NCBI RefSeq assembly: GCF_012271765.1 | Contig: NZ_VRKO01000010.1 | Span: 752,884 to 816,883 of the forward strand | Source: Erwinia rhapontici | GTDB lineage: Bacteria; Pseudomonadota; Gammaproteobacteria; Enterobacterales; Enterobacteriaceae | DNA: 64,000 bases | Direction: 5' to 3' | Shown: positions 40,066-50,400 of the stretch, in pieces | Position numbering within the stretch: position 1 is the stretch's first letter | Layout: each line of letters opens with the position of its first letter | Notes under the pieces: generated by a model | Seen by the model: the letters and a program-made list of their open reading frames with translations, nothing else | What the model was told of the DNA's origin: nothing | The model's database searches: none | Program-made: the position numbers and the translations under genes

Positions 40066-40974
40066 ATGAGACAGGTAAAAATCGGGCTTGCGCTGGGATC
40101 GGGAGCAGCCAAAGGATGGGCGCACATTGGTGTAATTAATGCCCTTGAACGTGCCGGAATTCGAATTGACGTGGTAGCAGGATGCTCCGTTGGCGCGCTG
40201 GTGGGCGCTGCCTATGCCACTCAGCGCCTGCCGCTGATGGAACGCTGGGTGCGTTCTTTCAGCTACTGGCAGGTCATTCGCCTGATGGATTTCTCCTGGC
40301 AGCGTGGCGGGTTAATCCGTGGCGAACGCGTCTTCAGTCATGTCCGTAGTTTGATCAACTGCGACACTATCCAGCAGTGCGACCTGCCTTTTGGTGCCGT
40401 AGCGACGAACCTCAGCACCGGGCGCGAGCTGTGGCTGACGGAAGGCGATCTGCATCAGGCCGTACGTGCTTCCTGTAGTATGCCAGGCTTACTGGCGCCG
40501 GTGAGCTGGAATGGCTACTGGCTGGTGGATGGTGCGGTCGTCAATCCTGTTCCTATCTCTCTGACGCGCGCGTTGGGAGCAGATATCGTTATTGCGGTCG
40601 ACCTTCAGCATGATGCACATCTTATGCAGCAGGAACTTTTCTCCGTAACGCCAGAATCGGATGGCGATACTCACTTACCTGCACCAAACAGTTGGAGCGG
40701 TAGACTGCGCCAGCGTATCGGGCGCATCACGTCGCGTAAAATGCAGTATACGCCCGGCGCGATGGAGATCATGTCCACCTCTATTCAGGTTCTGGAAAAC
40801 CGGCTTAAGCGTAATCGCATGGCTGGGGATCCTCCTGATGTACTGATACAACCACTCTGTCCGCAAATCTCCACTCTGGATTTTCACCGGGCAGAGGAAG
40901 CGATTGAAGCGGGGAGATTATCCGTTGAGAAAAAAATGGACGAACTGTTACCGCTGGTGCGTGACAGACAATAG
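40066..40974 (+). CDS. rssA: patatin-like phospholipase family protein RssA
   Basis: The 302-residue product (301 in E. coli) has the patatin oxyanion motif GLALGSGAAKGWAHIGVI (residues 5-22), the nucleophile motif GCSVGALVG near residue 43 and the catalytic Asp in WLVDGAVVNPVP. The substrate is unknown. It is located just before rssB, as in E. coli, where both form an operon; here they are 95 bases apart. Confidence 0.95.
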   Translation: MRQVKIGLALGSGAAKGWAHIGVINALERAGIRIDVVAGCSVGALVGAAYATQRLPLMERWVRSFSYWQVIRLMDFSWQRGGLIRGERVFSHVRSLINCDTIQQCDLPFGAVATNLSTGRELWLTEGDLHQAVRASCSMPGLLAPVSWNGYWLVDGAVVNPVPISLTRALGADIVIAVDLQHDAHLMQQELFSVTPESDGDTHLPAPNSWSGRLRQRIGRITSRKMQYTPGAMEIMSTSIQVLENRLKRNRMAGDPPDVLIQPLCPQISTLDFHRAEEAIEAGRLSVEKKMDELLPLVRDRQ

Positions 40975-41069
40975 CGTGGTCGATTAAGCATGCTACTTCA
41001 GGCAATTCTGAGAGGCGCAAAAGGCGTTTATAGACCACTATTGAGGTATCTGTCATGCAGGGGGACACA

Positions 41070-42083
41070 ATGGAAAAGCCATTAAGCGGAAAACATATTC
41101 TCATCGTCGAGGACGAAGTCGTTTTCCGGTCCCTGCTGGATAATTTCCTCACTGCATTGGGCGCTATTGTCACTCTGGCGGATGACGGCGTCCATGCTCT
41201 TGAAACCATGACGCATTCGCTTCCCGACCTGATGATTTGTGACCTCGCCATGCCGCGCATGGGCGGCATTCAACTGGTTGAGCATGTGCGTAGCAAGGGC
41301 GGAACACTGCCTATCCTCGTTATCTCAGCCACGGAGAACATGTCGGACATTGCGCATGTTCTGCGTCTGGGCGTGCAGGATGTCCTGCTTAAGCCTGTAA
41401 AAGACCTTGGGCGCCTGCGCGAAGCTGTTTTTGAATGCCTCTATCCCTCAATGTTTACCTCTAAAGTGGAAGAGGATGAGCAATTGTTTCAGGACTGGGA
41501 CGCGCTGGTCAGCGATCCTAAGGCTGCCGCAAAACTGTTGAAAGAACTGCAACCCCCCGTGCAACAGACGATTGCCCACTGCCGGGTGAACTATCGTCAG
41601 CTCACCATGGCCGAACAGCCAGGACTGGTGCTGGATGTCGCAGCGTTGTCAGAGAAAGATCTGGCTTTCTACTGTCTGGATGTCACCCGGGCAGGCGACA
41701 ACGGGGTGCTGGCTGCCTTGTTATTGCGGGCACTGTTTAATGGCCTGTTGCAGGAACAGTTGTCAGGGCAGGGACCGCGTTTACCCGAACTGGGTGCATT
41801 ACTTAAACAGGTCAATCTTTTATTGCGTCAGGCCAACCTGAAAGGGCAATTTCCGTTGCTGGTTGGCTATTACCACCAGGGTTTAAAGAACCTGATTCTG
41901 GTTTCTGCTGGTTTAAACGCCACTCTCAATGTTCATCCTCATCAAATTCAGTTGAGCAACGGTGTCCCTCTTGGCACGCTCGGCGGTACACATCTTAATC
42001 AAATTAGCCAGCGTTGTGATGCCTGGCAATGTCAGGTATGGGGCGCCGGAGGGCGGCTGCGCCTGATGTTGTCTACAGAATGA
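41070..42083 (+). CDS. rssB: response regulator RssB, sigma-S degradation adaptor
   Basis: RssB delivers RpoS (sigma-S) to ClpXP. The 337-residue product has exactly the E. coli length from ATG 41070, which AGGGGGA precedes; the ATG at 41055 would add five residues. The receiver domain shows the acidic pocket IVEDE and phospho-acceptor Asp58 in MICDLAMPRM. The C-terminal PP2C-like effector domain (from about 160) lacks metal-binding catalytic residues, as in the family. Several stress genes in the window (ycgB, yeaGH) belong to regulons it would affect. Confidence 0.97.
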   Translation: MEKPLSGKHILIVEDEVVFRSLLDNFLTALGAIVTLADDGVHALETMTHSLPDLMICDLAMPRMGGIQLVEHVRSKGGTLPILVISATENMSDIAHVLRLGVQDVLLKPVKDLGRLREAVFECLYPSMFTSKVEEDEQLFQDWDALVSDPKAAAKLLKELQPPVQQTIAHCRVNYRQLTMAEQPGLVLDVAALSEKDLAFYCLDVTRAGDNGVLAALLLRALFNGLLQEQLSGQGPRLPELGALLKQVNLLLRQANLKGQFPLLVGYYHQGLKNLILVSAGLNATLNVHPHQIQLSNGVPLGTLGGTHLNQISQRCDAWQCQVWGAGGRLRLMLSTE

Positions 42084-42277
42084 CCACCCCGTGACTATTT
42101 TCATCTGGCCCTGGCAGACAGGGCCAGAGATAAGCTTTACACTTGGGTAATAGTCTTAATTTGCGCTGAAATGGTCTAACCAGGATAAATCCGCGTGGGT
42201 TCAACTGGTATACTCACTTCGTTTTTTAACTCGACATATCAAGTAATAACTTGAACGGCCTAAAGAGAGGTACTTTG

Positions 42278-43186
42278 ATGTCTGCCTATAAGTCCAAAGT
42301 AAAAAAAGCGGTTATCCCGGTTGCTGGTTTGGGAACGCGTATGTTACCTGCCACAAAAGCGATTCCAAAAGAGATGCTGCCGCTGGTTGATAAGCCGCTG
42401 ATTCAGTATGTCGTAAACGAATGTATCGCCGCAGGAATTAATGAAATTGTGCTGGTTACGCACTCTTCCAAAAACTCCATCGAAAACCACTTCGACACCA
42501 GTTTTGAGCTGGAAGCGATGCTGGAAAAACGTGTTAAGCGTCAGCTGTTGGAAGAGATCCAGTCCATCTGCCCTCCGCACGTCACCATCATGCAGGTCCG
42601 TCAGGGTCTGGCAAAAGGCCTGGGCCACGCTGTCATGTGTGCCTGGCCGGTGATTGGTAATGAGCCTGTTGCGGTGATCCTGCCCGATGTGATTATCGAC
42701 GAATACGAATCTGACCTGTCTAAAGAAAACCTGGCAGAGATGATGAAGCGCTTCGACGAAACCGGTCATAGCCAGATTATGGTTGAGCCGGTAGCGGACG
42801 TAACGGCCTATGGCGTTGTTGATTGCCAGGGCGCAGAGCTGAAGCCAGGCGACAGCGCCCCGATGGTCGGTGTGGTCGAGAAGCCAAAAGCGGACAAAGC
42901 ACCTTCCAACCTCGCGGTTGTAGGTCGCTACATTCTGTCTGCGGATATCTGGCCACTGCTGGCGAAAACCCCTCCAGGTGCGGGTGATGAAATCCAGTTG
43001 ACGGATTCTATCGCTATGCTGATGGAGAAAGAGACCGTAGAAGCTTACCACCTGAAAGGTGTGAGCCACGACTGTGGTAACAAACTGGGCTACATGCAGG
43101 CTTTCGTTGAGTACGGTGTGCGTCACAACACACTGGGCAGCGATTTTAAAGCCTGGCTGGAAACCACCGTCGGTAATAAAAAGTAA
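42278..43186 (+). CDS. galU: UTP--glucose-1-phosphate uridylyltransferase GalU
   Basis: GalU makes UDP-glucose, the precursor for LPS core, capsule, trehalose and membrane-derived glycans. The 302-residue product has the nucleotidyltransferase signature [20 protein letters not shown] and the sugar-binding EKPKAD block. ATG 42278 with AGAGAGG upstream gives E. coli length. It is followed after 26 bases by ugd, which uses its product. Confidence 0.98.
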   Translation: MSAYKSKVKKAVIPVAGLGTRMLPATKAIPKEMLPLVDKPLIQYVVNECIAAGINEIVLVTHSSKNSIENHFDTSFELEAMLEKRVKRQLLEEIQSICPPHVTIMQVRQGLAKGLGHAVMCAWPVIGNEPVAVILPDVIIDEYESDLSKENLAEMMKRFDETGHSQIMVEPVADVTAYGVVDCQGAELKPGDSAPMVGVVEKPKADKAPSNLAVVGRYILSADIWPLLAKTPPGAGDEIQLTDSIAMLMEKETVEAYHLKGVSHDCGNKLGYMQAFVEYGVRHNTLGSDFKAWLETTVGNKK

Positions 43187-43212
43187 GTTTAATTTCTAAC
43201 CGGGACAATTCA

Positions 43213-44553
43213 ATGAAAGTCACCGTATTTGGTATCGGCTATGTTGGTCTGGTTCAGGCTGCAGTTCTGGCCGAAGTCGGACATGACGTTCTTTGCATCG
43301 ATGTCGACGAGAACAAAGTCGAGAATCTGAAGAAAGGGATCATTCCTATATTTGAACCGGGCCTGACGCCGCTGGTTATGCAGAACTATGAGGCGGGTCG
43401 CCTGAAATTCTCCACGAACGCCGAAGATGGCGTCAACCATGGTGTTATGCAGTTTATCGCTGTTGGTACGCCTCCGGATGAAGATGGTTCGGCTGACCTG
43501 AAATATGTTACAGCGGTTGCGCGTACTATCGCGCAGCACATGAAAGACCACAAAGTGGTGCTGGACAAGTCAACCGTTCCAGTCGGTACGGCTGACCGTG
43601 TGCGTCAGGTCATGGAAGAAACCCTGAAAGGGCGCGGCGTTTCGCTGACCTTTGATGTGGTCTCTAACCCTGAATTCCTGAAAGAAGGTGCGGCAGTCAG
43701 CGACTGTATGCGCCCGGAACGTATCGTTATCGGTACGGACAATGATGACGTTGTCGAGCTGCTGCGTGAGCTGTACGAGCCGTTCAATCGTAATCACGAT
43801 CGTATGATCTTGATGGATATTCGTAGTGCTGAACTGACCAAGTATGCAGCAAACTGCATGCTGGCGACTAAAATCAGCTTTATGAACGAAATCTCCAACC
43901 TCGCCGAGCGCCTGGGTGCAGATGTTGAAAAAGTCCGTCAGGGAATTGGTTCTGATTCGCGCATTGGCTACTCGTTCATCTATCCGGGCTGCGGTTACGG
44001 TGGTTCCTGCTTCCCGAAAGATGTGCAGGCACTGATTCGCACCGCTGAGCAGATTGGCTACACGCCACGTCTGTTGAAAGCCGTGGAAGACGTTAACGAT
44101 TCGCAGAAAAATAAGCTGCCAACCTTTATCAAGCGTCATTTTGGTGAAAATTTGCAGGGCAAAACCTTTGCCGTGTGGGGGCTGTCATTTAAGCCAAACA
44201 CCGATGACATGCGTGAAGCCTCCAGTCGTGTTCTGATGGAAGCATTATGGCAGGCAGGGGCAACGGTTCAGGCCTTTGATCCAGAAGCCATGGACGAAGC
44301 ACAGCGCATCTATGGTCACCGCAGCGATCTGAAGCTGATGGGAACCAAAGAAGCGGCACTTCAGGGAGCAGATGGCCTGGTTATCTGTACTGAATGGCAA
44401 AACTTCCGTGCGCCTGATTTTGATGTGATTAAAAATGCTCTGAAAGAACCCGTGATTTTTGATGGTCGTAACCTGTATGATCCAGAAAGAATCAGCAAAC
44501 GCGGTTTTGTTTATTATGCAATCGGCCGCGGAGCATCTCTACAAATTGCATAA
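43213..44553 (+). CDS. ugd: UDP-glucose 6-dehydrogenase
   Basis: Ugd oxidises UDP-glucose to UDP-glucuronate with two NAD. The 446-residue product is the long form (E. coli Ugd is 388 residues and lies elsewhere, near the O-antigen locus). It has the NAD motif GIGYVGL, the catalytic Cys in [14 protein letters not shown] near residue 260 and the C-terminal UDP-binding domain ([14 protein letters not shown]). It sits between galU and uge on one strand with short gaps, implying one operon for UDP-uronic acids. Confidence 0.96.
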   Translation: MKVTVFGIGYVGLVQAAVLAEVGHDVLCIDVDENKVENLKKGIIPIFEPGLTPLVMQNYEAGRLKFSTNAEDGVNHGVMQFIAVGTPPDEDGSADLKYVTAVARTIAQHMKDHKVVLDKSTVPVGTADRVRQVMEETLKGRGVSLTFDVVSNPEFLKEGAAVSDCMRPERIVIGTDNDDVVELLRELYEPFNRNHDRMILMDIRSAELTKYAANCMLATKISFMNEISNLAERLGADVEKVRQGIGSDSRIGYSFIYPGCGYGGSCFPKDVQALIRTAEQIGYTPRLLKAVEDVNDSQKNKLPTFIKRHFGENLQGKTFAVWGLSFKPNTDDMREASSRVLMEALWQAGATVQAFDPEAMDEAQRIYGHRSDLKLMGTKEAALQGADGLVICTEWQNFRAPDFDVIKNALKEPVIFDGRNLYDPERISKRGFVYYAIGRGASLQIA

Positions 44554-44568
44554 TTAAACGAGGGTAGT

Positions 44569-45576
44569 ATGAAATATCTGGTCACCGGCGCAGCAGGCTT
44601 CATTGGCTTTCATGTCACGCAACGTCTGCTTGCCGCCGGTCACCAGGTTGTCGGGCTCGACAACCTGAATGATTATTATGATGTTAATCTCAAGATGGCA
44701 CGTCTTGATTTGATTAATACTCACCCCGAATTCACCTTTGTGAAAGGCGATCTTGCCGACCGTGAAGGGATAGCCGAACTGTTCCGCAACCAGCGCTTCC
44801 AACGCGTTATCCACCTTGCCGCACAGGCAGGTGTCCGTTACTCACTGGAAAACCCACTGGCCTACGCAGACGCTAACCTCATTGGCCATCTTAATATTCT
44901 GGAAGGGTGCCGCCACAATAAAGTGGAACATCTGCTGTATGCTTCTTCCAGTTCAGTCTATGGCCTCAATCGTAAAATGCCATTCTCGACGGATGACTCC
45001 GTTGACCATCCTGTATCGCTGTATGCGGCGACCAAGAAGGCGAATGAGCTGATGTCGCATACTTATTCTCATCTCTACGGTATTCCCACCACGGGGCTGC
45101 GCTTCTTTACAGTATATGGTCCCTGGGGACGTCCGGATATGGCGCTGTTTAAGTTTACCCGCGCTATTCTTGCGGGTGAAAAAATCGACGTTTATAACCA
45201 CGGACAGATGCGCCGCGACTTTACCTATATTGATGATATTGCCGAGGCGGTTGTACGCCTGCAGGACGTCATTCCGCACGCAGATAAAGACTGGACGGTG
45301 GAAACCGGCAGCCCGGCAACCAGCTCTGCACCTTACCGGGTATATAATATCGGCAACAGCCAGCCTGTGACGCTGATGGCGTATATTGAAGCGCTGGAAA
45401 AAGCACTGGGGCAGGTGGCTGAGAAAAATATGTTACCGATGCAGCCCGGTGATGTGATGGAAACCAGTGCCGATACCACGGCTTTATATCAGGTTATCGG
45501 CTTTAAGCCGAAAACGTCGGTAGAAGAGGGTGTGGCGAGCTTTGTCGACTGGTACAAAGGCTTTTACCCGGTTTAA
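44569..45576 (+). CDS. uge: UDP-glucuronate 4-epimerase
   Basis: The 335-residue extended SDR has the NAD motif TGAAGFIGFHV, the SSSVYG serine block and the catalytic YAATKKANE. It carries sequence features of UDP-uronate epimerases (NDYYDVNLK, LRFFTVYGPWGRPDMA) rather than GalE. It should convert UDP-glucuronate, made by the preceding Ugd, to UDP-galacturonate for capsule or LPS. E. coli K-12 lacks it. It is 15 bases after ugd and is closed by a strong terminator. The name uge (also called gla) is by family similarity. Confidence 0.88.
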   Translation: MKYLVTGAAGFIGFHVTQRLLAAGHQVVGLDNLNDYYDVNLKMARLDLINTHPEFTFVKGDLADREGIAELFRNQRFQRVIHLAAQAGVRYSLENPLAYADANLIGHLNILEGCRHNKVEHLLYASSSSVYGLNRKMPFSTDDSVDHPVSLYAATKKANELMSHTYSHLYGIPTTGLRFFTVYGPWGRPDMALFKFTRAILAGEKIDVYNHGQMRRDFTYIDDIAEAVVRLQDVIPHADKDWTVETGSPATSSAPYRVYNIGNSQPVTLMAYIEALEKALGQVAEKNMLPMQPGDVMETSADTTALYQVIGFKPKTSVEEGVASFVDWYKGFYPV

Positions 45577-45598
45577 TTTGGGTTTGCGTAACTAAAGA

Positions 45599-45628
45599 AA
45601 AAGGAAGCCATCGGCTTCCTTTTTTTAT
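45599..45628 (+). terminator. terminator of galU-ugd-uge
   Basis: AGGAAGCC and GGCTTCCT form an 8-bp stem with an ATC loop, followed by a run of T (45620-45627). Confidence 0.9.
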
Positions 45629-45659
45629 CCGTGCCCGGTGATAACGACTAAAAATAGGA

Positions 45660-45688
45660 CCAAAAAAACCCCATTTAATTATGGGGTA
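45660..45688 (-). terminator. terminator of hns
   Basis: On the minus strand ACCCCAT-AATTAA-ATGGGGT is followed by six to seven T. The stem bases are 45668-45674 and 45681-45687. Confidence 0.85.
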
Positions 45689-45711
45689 GTAGAAAAGGAC
45701 CCTGAGCAGAA

Positions 45712-46119
45712 TTACAGAAGAAAGTCTTCCAGCTTTTTGCCTTGCTCTTCAATGGCTTTTTTGATAACTGCTGGAGTACGACCCTGACCTGTCCAGGTTT
45801 TGCTTTCGCCATTCTCATCGATGTAAGAATATTTAGCAGGACGCGCAGCGCGTTTAGCTTTACCTGGTGCTTTAGCCGCGGCCAGAGTAGACAGTAATTC
45901 ATTTGGATCAATACCATCAGCGATCAGCATATCGCGGTATTGCTGAAGTTTACGTGTACGTTCTTCAACTTCTGCCTGCGCCTGGTTATCTTCATCGCGA
46001 CGTTCATTCACGACAACTTCCAGTTTTTCCAGCATTTCTTCCAGAGTTTCCAGGCTACATTCTCTTGCCTGAGCACGCAGTGTACGGATGTTGTTCAGAA
46101 TTTTAAGTGCTTCGCTCAT
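45712..46119 (-). CDS. hns: nucleoid-associated protein H-NS
   Basis: H-NS silences AT-rich DNA. The 135-residue product (137 in E. coli) starts [20 protein letters not shown] and has the N-terminal coiled-coil oligomerisation domain (to about residue 80). A linker follows with a basic patch ([10 protein letters not shown]), then the DNA-binding loop [14 protein letters not shown] with the minor-groove QGR motif. ATG 46119 is the E. coli start. Orientation to tdk is divergent as in E. coli. Confidence 0.98.
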   Translation of the reverse strand: MSEALKILNNIRTLRAQARECSLETLEEMLEKLEVVVNERRDEDNQAQAEVEERTRKLQQYRDMLIADGIDPNELLSTLAAAKAPGKAKRAARPAKYSYIDENGESKTWTGQGRTPAVIKKAIEEQGKKLEDFLL

Positions 46120-46480
46120 TGTCCAATTCTCTAAATTATATTGATAGGGATGTTTCTGCCTGATAATAATAGTGTTCGCCATTCGGAACTGCAATAGTTA
46201 ATTTTGTAAGAAAGCTGAATGAGCTAATAAAGCATAATGTTGAGTTAAAAAATGAGAGCCAAAATATGATGTGCTAGCTAAATAATGCGCTTTTTAGTCG
46301 ATGATTGCACAGATGGAACACTCTCTCGTTAACATTTGTTAATTGTTAAACCCTGCACGGACTGTGCGATACATACCACTTTGCTACTATTTACCCCCTG
46401 GTTATTACATGTGGCAGGGCGTGAACAACCGTGTTTATGTTACACTCCGGCCATCTTAAGTGACATTCGGAGCGGAGCTC
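46120..46480. other. AT-rich divergent region hns/tdk
   Basis: 361 bases without a gene. The hns side is very AT-rich (46140-46270), consistent with H-NS autoregulation. Around 46328-46351 overlapping TTAAC/GTTAA motifs form short palindromes. The tdk promoter should lie near 46400-46460. Confidence 0.5.
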
Positions 46481-47107
46481 ATGGCTCAACTTTATTTCTA
46501 TTACTCGGCCATGAACGCCGGTAAGTCAACGGCATTGCTGCAGTCCTCATATAACTATCATGAGCGCGGCATGCGCACGCTGGTGTATACCGCAGAGATT
46601 GATAATCGCTTTGGTGCAGCCCGGGTGAGTTCACGTATTGGGCTTTCTTCTCCGGCTAAATTGTATAATAACAGCACGTCGCTGTTTAGTGAGATAAACG
46701 CAGAGCATCAGATCGAACCGATTCACTGTGTGCTTGTGGATGAAAGTCAGTTTTTGACACGCGATCAGGTGAAAGCATTATCTGATGTTGTTGATAATTT
46801 AGATATACCTGTACTTTGTTATGGTTTGCGTACAGATTTTCGCGGCGAGTTATTTATCGGCAGTCAGTATCTGCTGGCCTGGTCAGATAAACTGGTTGAA
46901 TTAAAAACCATCTGCCACTGTGGCAGGAAAGCCAGCATGGTATTGCGTCTTAATGAAACAGGAAAACCCTTTAAAGAAGGGGCTCAGGTAGAGATTGGCG
47001 GCAATGAGCGTTACGTTTCAGTGTGTCGTAAACACTACTATGAAGCGCTGGACAGTGGCTCTTTGGTGGCTATCTATGGACATCGTCATTCTGAAAACAG
47101 TGTCTGA
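46481..47107 (+). CDS. tdk: thymidine kinase
   Basis: Tdk phosphorylates thymidine and deoxyuridine for salvage. The 208-residue type II kinase has the P-loop [15 protein letters not shown], the catalytic Glu in VDESQFLT and zinc Cys in CHCGRKA and the C-terminal VCRKHYYE. In E. coli the VDESQFL position reads VDECQFL. ATG 46481, with CGGAGC upstream, gives MAQLYFYYS as in E. coli; the seven extra upstream codons are not conserved. Confidence 0.97.
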   Translation: MAQLYFYYSAMNAGKSTALLQSSYNYHERGMRTLVYTAEIDNRFGAARVSSRIGLSSPAKLYNNSTSLFSEINAEHQIEPIHCVLVDESQFLTRDQVKALSDVVDNLDIPVLCYGLRTDFRGELFIGSQYLLAWSDKLVELKTICHCGRKASMVLRLNETGKPFKEGAQVEIGGNERYVSVCRKHYYEALDSGSLVAIYGHRHSENSV

Positions 47108-47192
47108 CAGTATTCTTTTACGTTAAAGGTTTAGGTAGTACGCGTTATTCCGTTTATAAGTATTGCTTACTATTTTATGCCCCTTTATGTAT

Positions 47193-47222
47193 AAAAAAAC
47201 CCGCCAGATGGCGGGTTTTTTT
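47193..47222. terminator. bidirectional terminator between tdk and adhE
   Basis: CCCGCC and GGCGGG with AAAAAAA/TTTTTTT flanks form a symmetrical hairpin with T-runs for both convergent genes. Confidence 0.9.
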
Positions 47223-47236
47223 GTGTCACGATGGAT

Positions 47237-49927
47237 TTAACGTTTCACTTTACGTTCTGTTTTCTTAACGTCGGCGGCAGAATCAGTCGCTGTTACCGCT
47301 TCGGCCAAATTGGCGAAGGGCTCAACAAAGTCACGGCCGTAGAAGCTATCCAGCATAATCTGTTTCAACTCAGCAATGAGCGGATAACGTGGGTTAGCGC
47401 CGGTACACTGGTCATCGAAAGCATCATCGGCCAGTTTGTCGACTTTTGCCAGGAAGTCTGCTTCCTGGACGCCCGCTTCGCGGATGGATTTAGGAATGCC
47501 CAGTTCCGCTTTCATGCCATCCAGCCAGACCAGCAGTTTTTCGATTTTCTGCGCAGTACGGTCGCCCGGTGCGCTGAGACGCAGGTGATCGGCGATTTCG
47601 GCGTAACGACGACGCGCCTGAGGACGGTCATACTGACTGAACGCGGTCTGTTTAGTCGGGTTGTCGTTAGCGTTATAGCGGATGACGTTGCAAATCAACA
47701 GCGAGTTCGCCAGACCGTGTGGGATGTGGAATTCAGAACCCAGTTTATGGGCCATTGAGTGACAAACCCCAAGGAAGGCGTTGGCAAAGGCGATACCTGC
47801 AATGGTCGCGGCGTTGTGAACGCGCTCACGTGCTACCGGATTTTTCGCCCCTTCGTTGTAACTGGCTGGCAGGTTTTCCTGCAGCAGTTTTAACGCCTGA
47901 AGCGCCTGGCCGTCAGAGTATTCGTTAGCCAGCACAGAAACGTAGGCTTCCAGTGCGTGGGTCACGGCATCCAGTCCACCGAAGGCGCACAGGGATTTCG
48001 GCATATCCATCACCAGATTGGCATCGACAATCGCCATGTCCGGGGTCAGCGCATAGTCTGCCAGTGGGTATTTCTGGCCTGTAGCATCGTCGGTAACAAC
48101 CGCAAACGGTGTCACTTCTGAGCCGGTCCCTGAGGTGGTGGTCACCGCGATCATTTTCGCTTTCACGCCCATTTTCGGGAACTTGTAGATACGTTTACGG
48201 ATATCCATAAAGCGCAGTGCCAGTTCTTCGAAAGAGGTTTCAGGGTGTTCGTACATGACCCACATGATTTTCGCTGCATCCATCGGTGAACCACCGCCCA
48301 GGGCGATAATGACGTCAGGTTTGAACGAAAGCATCTGCTCAGCACCTTTGCGTACGATACTCAGCGTCGGGTCGGCTTCCACTTCGAAGAACACTTCGGT
48401 TTCAACGCCACGTGCTTTCAACACGTTAACGACCTGGTCTGCATAGCCGTTGTTAAACAGGAAGCGGTCGGTCACGATAAAGGCGCGTTTCGCCCCATCG
48501 GTGGCCACTTCGTCCAGAGCAATAGGCAGTGAACCGCGGCGGAAGTAAATAGACTTAGGAAGCTTGTGCCACAACATATTCTCTGCTCGCTTGGCCACGG
48601 TTTTCTTGTTGATCAGATGTTTTGGTCCGACGTTTTCAGAAATCGAGTTACCACCCCATGAGCCGCAGCCCAGTGTCAGTGATGGGGCGAGTTTGAAGTT
48701 GTACAGGTCACCGATGCCCCCCTGAGAAGCAGGGGTGTTAATCAGAATACGCGCGGTCTTCATTTTATCGCCGAAGTAGTTCACGCGTTCACGTTCATTA
48801 TCCTGATCGGTGTACAGGCAAGAGGTATGACCGATACCGCCCATTGCCACCAGTTTTTCTGCTTTGCTTACCGCGTCATTGAAATCTTTGGCACGGTACA
48901 TGGCCAGTGTCGGAGACAGTTTTTCGTGGGCAAAAGGCTCTGACTCATCGACCAGTTTCACTTCACCAATCAGAATCTTGGTGGTGCCCGGAACGGTGAT
49001 GCCGGCCATTTCCGCAATTTTCACCGCAGGCTGTCCAACGATGGCAGCATTCAGTGCGCCATTTTTCAGAATGATGTCCTGAACGGCTTTCAGCTCTTTG
49101 CCCTGCAACATATAACCGCCGTGGCTGGCGAAGCGTTCACGAACGGCTTCATAAGCACTGTCGACAACAATAACGGATTGCTCAGAGGCGCAGATAACGC
49201 CGTTATCGAAGGTTTTTGACATCAGAATAGAGGCTACGGCACGTTTGATATCCGCAGTTTCATCGATCACGACAGGGGTGTTACCTGCACCAACGCCGAT
49301 GGCAGGTTTACCCGAGCTGTAGGCCGCTTTCACCATACCCGGACCGCCGGTTGCCAGAATCAGGTTGATATCCGGGTGATGCATCAACTGATTGGACAGC
49401 TCAACAGAAGGGACATCAATCCAGCCGATAATATCTTTTGGAGCACCCGCAGCAATGGCGGCCTGCAGAACAATATCTGCGGCTTTATTCGTGGCGTTTT
49501 TAGCACGGGGGTGCGGCGAGAAAATGATCCCATTACGGGTCTTCAGGCTGATCAGTGCTTTAAAGATAGCGGTCGAGGTTGGGTTAGTCGTTGGGACGAT
49601 ACCGCAGATTATGCCGGTGGGCTCTGCGATAGTGATCGTACCGAAGGTGTCATCGGTGGCGAGAATACCGCAGGTTTTTTCGTCTTTGTAGGCGTTATAG
49701 ATGTATTCGGAAGCGAAGTGGTTTTTGATCACTTTATCTTCAACGATACCCATGCCAGATTCGGCAACGGCCATTTTAGCCAGTGGGATACGGGCATCTG
49801 CTGCGGCAAGCGCGGCGGCGCGGAAGATTTTGTCTACTTGTTCTTGGGTGAAGTTGGCATATTCACGCTGTGCTTGTTTAACACGTTCAACCAGTGCATT
49901 AAGTTCAGCGATATTAGTAACGGCCAT
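47237..49927 (-). CDS. adhE: bifunctional acetaldehyde-CoA/alcohol dehydrogenase AdhE
   Basis: AdhE reduces acetyl-CoA to ethanol in fermentation and forms helical spirosomes. The 896-residue product (891 in E. coli) has an N-terminal aldehyde dehydrogenase domain with the catalytic Cys in NGVICASEQSV near 246. A linker leads to the C-terminal iron-dependent alcohol dehydrogenase (GGGSPMDAAKIMW, metal His in HSMAHKLGSEFHIPHGLAN). ATG 49927 with AGGAGAG upstream gives MAVTNIAELNALV as in E. coli. A long leader precedes it. Confidence 0.98.
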   Translation of the reverse strand: MAVTNIAELNALVERVKQAQREYANFTQEQVDKIFRAAALAAADARIPLAKMAVAESGMGIVEDKVIKNHFASEYIYNAYKDEKTCGILATDDTFGTITIAEPTGIICGIVPTTNPTSTAIFKALISLKTRNGIIFSPHPRAKNATNKAADIVLQAAIAAGAPKDIIGWIDVPSVELSNQLMHHPDINLILATGGPGMVKAAYSSGKPAIGVGAGNTPVVIDETADIKRAVASILMSKTFDNGVICASEQSVIVVDSAYEAVRERFASHGGYMLQGKELKAVQDIILKNGALNAAIVGQPAVKIAEMAGITVPGTTKILIGEVKLVDESEPFAHEKLSPTLAMYRAKDFNDAVSKAEKLVAMGGIGHTSCLYTDQDNERERVNYFGDKMKTARILINTPASQGGIGDLYNFKLAPSLTLGCGSWGGNSISENVGPKHLINKKTVAKRAENMLWHKLPKSIYFRRGSLPIALDEVATDGAKRAFIVTDRFLFNNGYADQVVNVLKARGVETEVFFEVEADPTLSIVRKGAEQMLSFKPDVIIALGGGSPMDAAKIMWVMYEHPETSFEELALRFMDIRKRIYKFPKMGVKAKMIAVTTTSGTGSEVTPFAVVTDDATGQKYPLADYALTPDMAIVDANLVMDMPKSLCAFGGLDAVTHALEAYVSVLANEYSDGQALQALKLLQENLPASYNEGAKNPVARERVHNAATIAGIAFANAFLGVCHSMAHKLGSEFHIPHGLANSLLICNVIRYNANDNPTKQTAFSQYDRPQARRRYAEIADHLRLSAPGDRTAQKIEKLLVWLDGMKAELGIPKSIREAGVQEADFLAKVDKLADDAFDDQCTGANPRYPLIAELKQIMLDSFYGRDFVEPFANLAEAVTATDSAADVKKTERKVKR

Positions 49928-50400
49928 GTGGCTCTCCTGAAAGTTAAACTCTATTAGTAAACAAGTCAGAATTAGCAATTATAGTCATGTCGGAGAACAC
50001 TGCCCGTCAGGGCTTGCCGAATGGCTAAAAACGTTCTAATAGGTTTACTAAAAGAGTCTGTGGTACAGGTCATTACAGACCCCTTTCGGTACGTTATCAC
50101 TTCCCTTTGATGTCCTTGAGCATAGCGGTTGTGCAGGGGTGAAAACATGATTTAGATCATTAATTATGTAAGCTGATACCATTCAGCTGTAGGAATAATC
50201 CGGTCTAAAGCAAAGTCGTCTGTTACGAAAAAAAACTGCGCATTTTTGTTTTTTATTGTGCTGAAATGTGATGTCAAGGTAGTCAGAATCGCTGGGTTTA
50301 TGCTGATAATTTGGTGTGATATTCCAGCCTTGAGGGGATAGTCATTATCGGCAATTTCCATTACATTAGCCGCCATCAACCGTCCCCCACAGGAGCGCAT
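49928..50400. other. long adhE leader and divergent adhE/ychE promoter region
   Basis: 473 bases without a convincing gene. On the minus strand it forms the adhE leader; the segment nearest the start carries paired elements TTAGTAAAC/GTTTACTAA and CTATTAG/CTAATAG (49954-50051) that could form alternative structures near the ribosome site. The side nearest ychE holds its promoter. A 78-codon frame on the minus strand (50164-50400) is not recognisable. Confidence 0.55.

Noticed and set aside
41055..41069. Upstream ATG of rssB (MQGDTMEK).
   Set aside because: The ribosome site AGGGGGA lies between the two ATGs, so translation should start at 41070, which gives the family length.
50164..50400. 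78-codon minus-strand frame between adhE and ychE.
   Set aside because: Its start coincides with the ychE ribosome site on the other strand, and the sequence resembles no family known to me.
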